Origin: Virgibacillus aidingensis
Lineage (GTDB): Bacteria; Bacillota; Bacilli; Bacillales; Amphibacillaceae
Assembly: GCF_010994035.1 (NCBI RefSeq)
Contig: NZ_WIXN01000015.1
Span: 37,150-101,149, forward strand
Length of the DNA: 64,000 nucleotides
Direction: 5' to 3'
This document shows, piece by piece, positions 57,488 through 64,000 of the stretch. The position numbers were made by a program, and so were the translations under genes. How positions within the stretch are numbered: the first letter of the stretch is position 1; each line of letters opens with the position of its first letter. Below the pieces are notes generated by a model. The model saw nothing but the letters and a program-made list of their open reading frames with translations. It did no database searches and was not told where the DNA came from.

Positions 57488-58678
57488 ATGATGAGTAAAC
57501 GAAAATATTTAATCAATCCAGCAAAGAAGAAGAAAACCGATGTTTTGAAAAAGATTAAAGAAAAGCAGCAGGCTGCAGCAAAAACGATAACACCTGCTGA
57601 AAAAACGGCAGACATCCCTAGAAAGAAGCCGGCCCGGAAATTTAAACCCCGTCACATGTTAACGAAACGAAGAATGAACTGGAAAATACCGTCTTTCTTC
57701 TTCGTATCTGCATTAATGTTGATTATTCTGGTAATCCCAACTTTAATCGTCGTCCCTTTTGGCGAAGATCAGCAGCATGAAGCGACTACCGTGGAAACAA
57801 AGGCAGAACCGGCTGTAGAATTGGCATCTTCCCCTGTTTCTGTCTCAGTAATGCGGCATGCCTACGATGAGGTGGAAAATGTGGACCTGGAAGAATATGT
57901 CGTACGGGTTGTAGCCTCCGAGATGCCGGCAGAATTTGAAACAGAAGCGCTAAAAGCACAGGCGCTTGCAGCAAGAACATATATTGTAAACCATAAATTG
58001 TATACGGATGAAACAGATGAGTATGATGTGACCGATACTGTGATGCATCAGGTGTATAAAGATGATTATGAACTGCAGAAGCAATGGGGAAGCGATTATG
58101 ACTGGAAAATCAACAAAATTAAAGAGGCGGTAAATGATACACAGGGGGAAATTTTGACATATAATGATGCGCCGATCACCCCGGCATTTTTCTCGACGAG
58201 TAATGGCTATACAGAAAACTCCGAGGATTACTGGGAAGATGAACTGCCATATTTGCGAAGTGTAGAAAGCCGCTGGGACGAGGATTCCCCAAAATTCAGG
58301 GATCAAAAAACATTTTCCATGGAACAGGTCGAAGAAGCCTTGGAAATTGAACTTCCAAACAATGAATCATTTGATATTGAAGTTACCCGTACAGATAGTG
58401 AGCGGGTTGACCAGTTAGTATTAAATGGAAACGAACTTTCCGGCAGAGAGGTAAGAGAGAAACTGGAGCTGCAATCAAGTGATTTCTCAATTAAACAGCG
58501 GGATAATCATTTAATTTTTACGACCAAAGGCTATGGCCATGGCATCGGAATGAGCCAGTACGGTGCTAATGGTATGGCAGAGGAAGGGAACAGTTATCAG
58601 GATATCGTCAAATATTACTACAAGGATGTGGAAGTCAGTACGGTGACAGATTCCGCGCCAGCCCTCGTCAGCAGATAA
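57488..58678 (+). CDS. spoIID: stage II sporulation protein D, with N-terminal extension
   Basis: 396-residue lytic transglycosylase of the engulfment DMP complex, made in the mother cell. One membrane helix (about 68-90) follows an unusually long basic cytoplasmic region. The catalytic Glu is E145 in VVASEMPAEF; in B. subtilis it is E88, so about 57 residues are added in front. Other family blocks: AQALAARTYIV, FFSTSNGYTENSEDYW and GYGHGIGMSQYGANGMA. AAGGGGG precedes the start (ATG 57488 or 57491). Confidence 0.94.
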   Translation: MMSKRKYLINPAKKKKTDVLKKIKEKQQAAAKTITPAEKTADIPRKKPARKFKPRHMLTKRRMNWKIPSFFFVSALMLIILVIPTLIVVPFGEDQQHEATTVETKAEPAVELASSPVSVSVMRHAYDEVENVDLEEYVVRVVASEMPAEFETEALKAQALAARTYIVNHKLYTDETDEYDVTDTVMHQVYKDDYELQKQWGSDYDWKINKIKEAVNDTQGEILTYNDAPITPAFFSTSNGYTENSEDYWEDELPYLRSVESRWDEDSPKFRDQKTFSMEQVEEALEIELPNNESFDIEVTRTDSERVDQLVLNGNELSGREVREKLELQSSDFSIKQRDNHLIFTTKGYGHGIGMSQYGANGMAEEGNSYQDIVKYYYKDVEVSTVTDSAPALVSR

Positions 58679-58785
58679 GCAGGGACTTTTCATATTTTTG
58701 GTCTGAAGCGTTCAAACATGTCCTTTGTAGCGGCTTGAGAAGTTGATCGTGCTGTTTGGAAGAATTTTTACGGGATATGGGCTGA

Positions 58786-58838
58786 GGTACTGCACCCCGA
58801 AGGTTAGTAATTTATTCTAACTCTCGGGGTGCAGTACC
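58786..58838. repeat. long inverted repeat after spoIID
   Basis: Arms GGTACTGCACCCCGA / TCGGGGTGCAGTACC pair perfectly over 15 bp and continue with GTTAG / CTAAC around a short loop. No T-run follows, so it is not a standard terminator. Confidence 0.85.
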
Positions 58839-58856
58839 AATTTATGGGCATTTTTT

Positions 58857-59005
58857 GGTATATGAGCGAATTATTTATGTTATGGACGTTTTGCTGTATA
58901 TATGGGCGAAACCTGCTAAACTATGAGCACTTTTCTGTATATATGGGTGAATCTACTATGTTTTGGGTGCTTTTGTGTAAACATATAAAAATGAGCAGCT
59001 TTCTC
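58857..59005. repeat. degenerate tandem repeat, about 41-bp period
   Basis: TATGAGCGAA (58861), TATGGGCGAA (58901) and TATGGGTGAA (58942) mark successive units, each with a second half ending in CTTTT.TGTATA or similar; a fourth, poorer unit follows near 58983. Confidence 0.65.
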
Positions 59006-59172
59006 TAAAGGTTAATTCCTTTTTCCCTGTCTCCTGTCCATTCAATGAATATAAAAGAGCGCCACAAGCTCTCCACTGGATGTTTTTTGCTGTTCCTCTG
59101 TCCCGCATAAACGCTTAATTTACCCTGTTTCTCTCAAAAAATACATAAAAACTAGAATTTTTCATGCAATGA

Positions 59173-59203
59173 TGTATAGTTTTTCCTTTTTCTGATCAGA
59201 ATG
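59173..59203 (+). promoter_or_regulatory. candidate sigma-F-type promoter of spoIIQ
   Basis: TGTATA (59173-59178), 15 bases, then GATCAGAATG (59194-59203), which fits the forespore -10 consensus at 6 of 8 defined positions. spoIIQ is a sigma-F gene in B. subtilis. Confidence 0.4.
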
Positions 59204-59222
59204 GTTGTTGAGGTGATAACAT

Positions 59223-60140
59223 ATGAAAGAGGAAAACAACGGCGCTTCAAAAAATAAGTGGAGACGCATTTTCCGGAAGAAATGGTTTTTCCCGGCGCTT
59301 TATTTAACTATTGCAGCTGTTCTATTAACGGCAGTAATCTGGTATCAAAACCTGGATAATCAGATCCCGCAGGTAGAGCAGGATGAGCAGGAAGTGGAAA
59401 CGGATGATTATTCTCCGACACCAAATGATGAAGAAGCTCAGCCTGTAGTGGACCAGCAGGAAATTATTCAGATGCCTGTAGCAGATCAAGAGCAAGCAGA
59501 AATCGTAACTAAATTCTATGATTACAACGCAGATCAAGAGGATCAGGAAAGTGCACTGGTTCTTTATAACAACCGCTACTATCAAAGTACAGGTGTTGGA
59601 ATTGCTGCCCCTGAAGGAGAAACATTTGATGTGATTGCCGCATTGAGCGGAACAGTTACTGAAGTCAAGGAAGACCCGCTTTTAGGAAATGTTGTTATCA
59701 TGTCACATGATGACGATGTGATGACTTATTATGCGGCATTGGAAGATGTACAAGTTTCTGCAGGTGATACAGTAAGCCAAGGTGAACAGATTGCTTCAGC
59801 CGGGAACAATCTATTTGGCAAAGACGATGGAACACATGTGTATTTCGAGCTGAGAAAAGATGGTCAGGAAGTAAATCCGGAAGAATTCTTCGGACAGCCG
59901 GTAAGCAGCCTGAGCAGCTTGACAGAAGAGGCTTCCGAAGACACGGATGCCAGTGAAGAAAGTGAAGAGTCCGGCCTGCCGGATGAAGATGCAACAGAAG
60001 AGGAAGAAACCGGAACGTCCCCTGCCCCCAGTGAAGACGAAGATGGTGAATCTGAAGATGAAGTAACGGATCCTGTACAAGATCCGGAGGAAGATGAGGC
60101 AACAGACCCATCTGACGAAACGGAATCAGAAAATGAATAA
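59223..60140 (+). CDS. spoIIQ: stage II sporulation protein Q
   Basis: 305-residue forespore membrane protein that pairs with SpoIIIAH across the septum during engulfment. One membrane helix (about 25-43) is followed by a LytM/M23 domain (about 115-225). The domain keeps GTHVYFELRKDG, but the first zinc-ligand motif is lost (TGVGIAAPEG where active enzymes have HxGxD), so it is probably inactive as a peptidase, as in B. subtilis. The last 70 residues form an extremely acidic Glu/Asp/Ser tail. GAGGTGAT precedes the ATG. Confidence 0.93.
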   Translation: MKEENNGASKNKWRRIFRKKWFFPALYLTIAAVLLTAVIWYQNLDNQIPQVEQDEQEVETDDYSPTPNDEEAQPVVDQQEIIQMPVADQEQAEIVTKFYDYNADQEDQESALVLYNNRYYQSTGVGIAAPEGETFDVIAALSGTVTEVKEDPLLGNVVIMSHDDDVMTYYAALEDVQVSAGDTVSQGEQIASAGNNLFGKDDGTHVYFELRKDGQEVNPEEFFGQPVSSLSSLTEEASEDTDASEESEESGLPDEDATEEEETGTSPAPSEDEDGESEDEVTDPVQDPEEDEATDPSDETESENE

Positions 60141-60146
60141 GAAAGA

Positions 60147-60180
60147 AAGCCCCCATCATTCGGTGGGGGTATTTTTTTTA
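60147..60180 (+). terminator. terminator of spoIIQ
   Basis: Stem CCCCCA / TGGGGG with an 8-base loop and a T-run at 60172-60179. Confidence 0.85.
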
Positions 60181-60522
60181 TGATGCAAGGAAAAGAAACT
60201 AACGCATTTTACTCGGATTAGAGTGCTTCTAATAATTGACTTCTGTAACTGCCTCTCCAAAACACGACAAAAGTTCCAGACGGTAAATCGTGCTTCCGGC
60301 ACTCAAAATTGATGAACACCAGGCGGTTTATCCCAGTTTTAGATGGAGGCCTGGTGCAGATTTTGTCGAACGGTTTTTCTAGAAATTAGGTAAATATATG
60401 TTAAAATAGTCAATAAGTAAAAGGTAATGCTGAATTATGACGAATTTTATTTTTGTCCAATAAACCAACATCTTATGAATATGACTGCGTGTATACGTAT
60501 TCTTAAGAAAGGAGTTCGCCTT
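60181..60522. promoter_or_regulatory. upstream region of the receptor gene with Spo0A-type boxes
   Basis: TTTGTCGAA at 60362-60370 matches the Spo0A box consensus TTTGTCRAA perfectly. CACGACAAA (60263-60271) is a 7/9 inverted match and CCTGTCGAA (60543-60551) a 7/9 match inside the gene. TAAAAT at 60402-60407 may be the -10 box, placing the perfect box at about -36 to -44. An 8-bp inverted repeat CACCAGGC / GCCTGGTG spans 60317-60356. Confidence 0.6.
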
Positions 60523-61533
60523 ATGCACTTGCCGACAATTTTCCTGTCGAACAAGGAGGATTTAACATTAGAAGAACTGATGGAAGTGTTGACACAGGAA
60601 CATGATAATGAAACTGTAACGGAAATGGTAAAAACATATTGCATGGAATCCCAATCGTTGGATATTCAGAAAAAAAGCATGGAGTTTTTGTATATGCATG
60701 GGTTTTATAAAGAACTCCAGCAGCTTATTAATAAAAATAAAGAATCGGAAAATGCTTCAAACCGATTATGGGCAAAAGTTTATCAGATTAATGTTGACCG
60801 CAGATTCGGATCTTATACACCGGATCAATCCCTCCAGCAAATTAAACAGATCAAAACCAGTGAGCCTGAATTGAAATGTATCGTTGAATTTACAAGGGTT
60901 ACCATTTATTATGACTTAAATCAATTCAGCAAAATAGGCAACTTCTTGGATATTCAGCATGAACTATTTGGTGCTGTAAGGGACAAGCTATTGCTGTCCT
61001 ACTTTAAAATACGGTTAAACCAAATATTAATGACCTACTATTTAATGCGCAATGAAATTATTATGGCAAGAAAATATGGCTATCGTGTATTGAATCATTC
61101 CTTCAGTCCGAGAACAAAAGCGAGCACACATGTCAGATTGGGGCTTTCCTACACATTTGATACATATTTTCAGGCTATGCACCACATACAGCAGGCACTG
61201 CAAATTGGCAAGAAATATAATCTGAAAAATGTGATTCAGCTAATTGAAGGAAGCACCATTCCATTCCTGTCCGCTCACTTCAACAAGCCTGATGGAGTTA
61301 CCACCCCAGACAAAAGTGAACAAGCCCATCTTGAGATTGCCAAAGGAAATAATGAAAAAGCTATTGAAATCCTGAGTGAATTACCGCTCGACAGCCCCTT
61401 TGTTATGTATTACCTGGGCAAGGCAAAGCGCGATAAGGATCTTCTTCTTCAGTCTTACAGCTATTTTATAGAAAAAAGAAGTGACTACTTCTTCAGCAAA
61501 TTACCGTTGAATATTTTAAGAAATATGCAGTAA
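60523..61533 (+). CDS. AimR-like TPR peptide-pheromone receptor (RRNPP superfamily) without HTH
   Basis: 336-residue all-helical protein made of TPR-like repeats. By memory it aligns with phage SPbeta AimR from the segment around MVKTYC through LWAKVYQINVDRRF, IEFTRVTIYYDLNQF-like helices, and the C-terminal YFFSKLPLNILRNM (AimR: LFIKMPLIKLEHM). The N-terminal DNA-binding helix-turn-helix of AimR (about 40-50 residues) is missing. AAAGGAG is 8 bases before ATG 60523; a longer frame from 60427 adds 32 residues that are not HTH-like. The next gene encodes a secreted repeat peptide, the usual receptor-pheromone order. Without an HTH it may act on a protein, as Rap proteins do. Confidence 0.82.
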   Translation: MHLPTIFLSNKEDLTLEELMEVLTQEHDNETVTEMVKTYCMESQSLDIQKKSMEFLYMHGFYKELQQLINKNKESENASNRLWAKVYQINVDRRFGSYTPDQSLQQIKQIKTSEPELKCIVEFTRVTIYYDLNQFSKIGNFLDIQHELFGAVRDKLLLSYFKIRLNQILMTYYLMRNEIIMARKYGYRVLNHSFSPRTKASTHVRLGLSYTFDTYFQAMHHIQQALQIGKKYNLKNVIQLIEGSTIPFLSAHFNKPDGVTTPDKSEQAHLEIAKGNNEKAIEILSELPLDSPFVMYYLGKAKRDKDLLLQSYSYFIEKRSDYFFSKLPLNILRNMQ

Positions 61534-61678
61534 AACTGTTATTCTAATAAGGATACATCCCGTGAATTAATCACGGGGTGGACATTCAGCCAGCCGGTAT
61601 CCAGCGCACGATTTAATACATTGTTGACCATGGTTCAATTTTTCCTTAAAAGTAAAAAATTAACTTAGGAGGAATAAA
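61534..61678 (+). promoter_or_regulatory. intergenic control region of the repeat-peptide gene
   Basis: Palindrome CCCGTGA-ATTAA-TCACGGG at 61559-61577, without a T-run. TTGACC (61624-61629), a 17-base spacer and TAAAAG (61647-61652) form a possible sigma-A promoter about 30 bases before the start. The palindrome could be an operator or RNA hairpin. Confidence 0.5.
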
Positions 61679-62215
61679 ATGAAAAGTTACAAGTCTTTGA
61701 TGTTAATTGCAGCTATCGTACTCGGAATTTCTTTTGCCCCTGGAATGGTTAGTGCTGATCCGTGGCTTGGCGAACTTGATGGAGATGAACATGGAGCAGG
61801 AACAATGGGAGATCCGTGGCTGGGTGAACTTGATGGAGATGACCCTGAAGCAGGAGCAATGGGAGATCCGTGGCTGGGTGAACTTGATGGAGATGACCCT
61901 GAAGCAGGAGCAATGGGAGACCCTTGGCTTGGTGAACTTGACGGGGATGACCCTGAAGCAGGGGCAATGGGGGACCCGTGGCTTGGCGAACTTGACGGGG
62001 ATGACCCTGAAGCAGGAGCAATGGGAGATCCGTGGCTTGGCGAACTTGATGGAGATGACCCTGAAGCAGGAGCAATGGGAGACCCTTGGCTTGGCGAACT
62101 TGACGGGGATAACCCTGAAGCAGGGGCAATGGGAGACCCTTGGCTTGGCGAACTGGATGGGCACAGTTCTGGAGCAAGAATGATGAAAGATCCATGGCTT
62201 GGTGAACTGGATTGA
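61679..62215 (+). CDS. secreted nine-copy peptide precursor, putative multi-copy pheromone
   Basis: 178-residue protein: a 26-residue signal peptide (Lys-2 and Lys-5, hydrophobic core 7-20, cleavage site VSA|D), then eight 18-residue units DPWLGELDGDDPEAGAMG and a ninth bare DPWLGELD that ends the protein. The octapeptide is identical in all nine copies. The spacer varies in units 1 (DEHGAGTMG), 7 (one D to N) and 8 (HSSGARMMK). DNA copies differ at synonymous positions, so the octapeptide is under selection. TAGGAGG precedes the ATG. Upstream lies an AimR-like receptor. I infer a pro-pheromone cut to DPWLGELD or a fragment such as WLGELD. A multi-core RiPP or a structural secreted protein is the alternative. 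Confidence 0.85.
   Translation: MKSYKSLMLIAAIVLGISFAPGMVSADPWLGELDGDEHGAGTMGDPWLGELDGDDPEAGAMGDPWLGELDGDDPEAGAMGDPWLGELDGDDPEAGAMGDPWLGELDGDDPEAGAMGDPWLGELDGDDPEAGAMGDPWLGELDGDNPEAGAMGDPWLGELDGHSSGARMMKDPWLGELD
61757..62212 (+). repeat. 54-bp in-frame tandem repeat within the peptide gene
   Basis: Eight full 54-bp units plus a final 24-bp partial unit, starting at the codon after the predicted signal-peptidase site. Exact codon-level period of 18. Confidence 0.95.
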
Positions 62216-63046
62216 CACTCAATCAGATATAAAAGCAATAACAGTGAGGAAAAATTGAAAGAATTATTCTGGTACCGGAAGGGAAAATTGAACCATTTTT
62301 TATAAAATAATAAAACTTATATGGCATTGAAAAATAGATGCCTTTTTATTTTGCTTCATTTACAGCTGGATTATTCCACCTTGGATATCCATTAGATTTT
62401 AGATTGATAGCATATCTCCCGGCGTTCCCGATTATTTCATGATAGTAAAAACTTCCGAAGAGCTCCATTGTTTTGAAATCACAATAATGCTATTCTTCAA
62501 TAAAACACAGCCCATGGTACTATACACCTTCATCCATAAGATCGCTAAGATCGCTTCATGAATCTGTATTCTTTTCAGCTGAAAAATTCCTGTCCCGGAT
62601 GTAACTGCATACAATAATAAAGGCCCGCTTGTTTTTTTAATGGTATTGATCAGCTAAAACAGCGGCCAATATCTGTACTTAATCCTGATGTCCAAAGCCT
62701 CTTTTTAAAATACTCCTTGTCCTTTTTGGTGAAAGATGCAAATTTAATCATAAACACGGGTGTTGATTAATAAAATGTTACAAACCAAGCATTCAAATTG
62801 TCTGAGGTGAGAGCTTGTGTAACATATTCCATCACCCTTTTAATGGGAAAATATATATAAAGATAGAAAACAGAAAATTCCCATAACTATTGAACAGGGT
62901 ATTTAAAAAAGGGGAAAGCTATTTTTGCGAATACATAATAACCTCATATATATAAAATCCACTGGAGCAGCATAGAAGCAACGACTTAAAAATACACCTT
63001 GTCTCATCCGCACCTCGGAAATATCCAACATAGGGAGGCGAACGGT
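62216..63046. other. intergenic region before spoIIID
   Basis: About 830 AT-rich bases. A weak terminator (GGCAT/ATGCC then TTTTT, 62323-62347) closes the peptide gene. The rest contains no gene I would defend. A spoIIID promoter must lie in the last 100-200 bases, but no clean sigma-E match was found. Confidence 0.5.
62323..62347 (+). terminator. weak terminator after the peptide gene
   Basis: 5-bp stem GGCAT / ATGCC with a 10-base loop followed by TTTTT. Confidence 0.5.
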
Positions 63047-63328
63047 GTGCACGATTACATCAAAGAAAGGACTATCAGGATAGGAAATTATGTCGTTGAG
63101 ACAAGAAAAACCGTCCGAGTGATAGCGAAAGAATTTGGTGTTTCCAAAAGCACTGTCCACAAAGATCTAACCGAACGTTTACCGGAAGTAAACCCGGAGC
63201 TCGCAAATCAGGTAAAGGAGGTTCTTGAATACCACAAATCTATCCGTCATTTGCGCGGGGGAGAAGCAACAAGAAAAAAATACCGGACAGATTCAACAAA
63301 GGAGAGTGAACCAAAACCGGTAGGGTAA
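63047..63328 (+). CDS. spoIIID: sporulation transcription factor SpoIIID
   Basis: 93 residues, the same length as B. subtilis SpoIIID. It is a mother-cell DNA-binding protein that reshapes the sigma-E regulon. The HTH is VRVIAKEFGVSKSTVHKDLT, followed by the basic C-terminal region SIRHLRGGEATRKKY. GTG 63047, eight bases after GGGAGG, is the start; an upstream ATG at 62999 would add 16 atypical residues. Confidence 0.97.
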   Translation: MHDYIKERTIRIGNYVVETRKTVRVIAKEFGVSKSTVHKDLTERLPEVNPELANQVKEVLEYHKSIRHLRGGEATRKKYRTDSTKESEPKPVG

Positions 63329-63427
63329 CAGCCGGCCAAAAGGCAAAAACCGAACTTTCAGGAGGTGATGCCTAACGCTGTTAATGTAAAACATACTGTT
63401 TCTTGATGGAAATGTGAAAAATAGCTT

Positions 63428-63467
63428 CCAAAAGCTCAAGCCGTTACAGCTTGAGCTTTTGGCTTTT
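63428..63467 (+). terminator. terminator of spoIIID
   Basis: Perfect 13-bp stem CCAAAAGCTCAAG / CTTGAGCTTTTGG with a 9-base loop, followed by CTTTT. Confidence 0.85.
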
Positions 63468-63955
63468 CGAATAGCATTGGATGGGGCGAGGGACAACGAA
63501 CCGCAGTCGGAATGTTAGTCATGAAGGGATTATAACGAAACGTTTTTCGGTTGGACAAGTAAGCGTCTTCCCGGGAGTCGATACTTCAGCTTTCCAATAC
63601 CCTTAACTTTACCATTCCAAGGGCCGTCGGACGTTATTGTGCCTTTCCCTTTCAATGACGTGCCCGAGACGACTTCTCGAGCATCTCTTTCAGTCATATT
63701 TTCTCCATGACGTATCCGGAAAAGCAGTCCGGACGACGCATATTAAAAGGATAATTTTTCGTATTTTGAAACCCAGGAACAGATTTTTCTCGTGGGAGGA
63801 GAATTCCGCCGAAGTTCACCCCGTTCATAAAAAGCTGCTGCAAAAAATGTCACAATATGACCGCCAAAAGACAAATTTTCTGCAGAATTTTGGAGAAAGT
63901 GCAGTTAATTATAGGATTTTGTGGTAAAATATATTCTCAAGTTTGACAGTTAAAA

Positions 63956-63996
63956 CCCCAGAAATACTTATGTACCAAGTATTTCTGGGGTTTTTT
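63956..63996 (+). terminator. strong terminator-like hairpin near the window end
   Basis: Perfect 14-bp stem CCCCAGAAATACTT / AAGTATTTCTGGGG with a 7-base loop and six T. No gene immediately upstream explains it. Confidence 0.82.
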
Positions 63997-64000
63997 GAAC

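Larger units (their letters stand above)
58679..59222. other. intergenic region spoIID-spoIIQ with repeats
   Basis: 544 bases: a perfect inverted repeat (58786-58838), a degenerate 41-bp array (58857-59005) and the candidate spoIIQ promoter (59173-59203). No gene is seen. Confidence 0.6.
63329..64000. other. downstream region after spoIIID
   Basis: 672 bases to the window end. Two strong hairpins (63428-63467 and 63956-63996) and no convincing gene. A 96-codon frame at 63637-63927 lacks a ribosome-binding site and family features. Confidence 0.5.

Noticed and set aside
60523..62215. Arbitrium system of an integrated phage
   Set aside because: The receptor resembles AimR, but there are no phage genes, integrase or attachment sites in the window, the HTH is missing, and flanking genes are conserved sporulation genes.
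61687..62238. Three overlapping ORFs of 150-180 codons antisense or in another frame of the peptide gene
   Set aside because: A 54-bp repeat keeps every frame open. Only the plus-strand frame at 61679 has a ribosome-binding site, a signal peptide and synonymous-site divergence.
62432..62614. 60-residue minus-strand ORF between the peptide gene and spoIIID
   Set aside because: No ribosome-binding site and no recognisable features.
63637..63927. 96-residue ORF near the right end
   Set aside because: No ribosome-binding site and unnatural composition; probably non-coding.

Overview
The window comes from a low-to-moderate G+C, endospore-forming member of the Bacillaceae. Protein style and AT-rich intergenic spacers suggest the halotolerant Virgibacillus/Oceanobacillus/Lentibacillus group; that placement is an inference. 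Every gene I can support lies on the + strand. The backbone matches the rpoE-pyrG-spo0F ... rho-tdk-prfA ... ywl ... glyA-upp-atp-murAA-spoIID-spoIIQ-spoIIID segment of the Bacillus subtilis chromosome.

Layout: (1) 1-8785, a short-chain acyl-CoA operon: thiolase end, 3-hydroxybutyryl-CoA dehydrogenase, two acyl-CoA dehydrogenases, MeaB, a TetR regulator and the fused isobutyryl-CoA mutase IcmF. Together they could take isobutyryl-CoA through butyryl-CoA to acetyl-CoA, with the crotonase encoded elsewhere. (2) 9275-18889: rpoE, pyrG, spo0F (with a sigma-H-type promoter), transaldolase, murAB, glpX, rho, a type-B L31 and tdk. (3) 19197-32487: prfA, prmC, spoIIR, the ywl group (YwlB-like, YwlC, MntP, a lipid kinase, arginine phosphatase YwlE, a chemoreceptor, RpiB, YwlG), glyA and upp. 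A DnaA-box cluster lies in front of ywlC. (4) 32648-35125: a small ORF and a secreted Vpr-like subtilase. (5) 35381-42898: the complete atpIBEFHAGDC operon. (6) 43789-46153: YwzB and a second MurA. (7) 46388-57405: a dppABCDE-ykfABCD cluster for importing and dismantling muropeptides, placed between murAA and spoIID. (8) 57488-63467: spoIID, spoIIQ and spoIIID, with a cell-cell signalling module inserted between the last two.

That module is the most interesting part of the window. A TPR receptor resembling AimR, but without the N-terminal DNA-binding domain, lies just upstream of a secreted precursor. The precursor is a signal peptide followed directly by nine copies of DPWLGELD at an exact 18-residue period, and it ends on the last D of the ninth copy. 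The copies differ at the DNA level by synonymous changes while the octapeptide is invariant. The receptor promoter region holds a perfect Spo0A box. This looks like a multi-copy peptide pheromone system embedded in sporulation genes.

The intergenic DNA is rich in repeats. There are two arrays with a shared ATCGATCG core (3.6 and 53.5 kb), a 52-bp tandem array after the atp operon, a degenerate 41-bp array after spoIID, a dispersed imperfectly palindromic element (28.8 kb, with relatives at 18.9 and 26.0 kb) and a dispersed GGGACGGTTC hairpin used as a terminator. Coordinates use the start codon best supported by a Shine-Dalgarno sequence; several are GTG or TTG.
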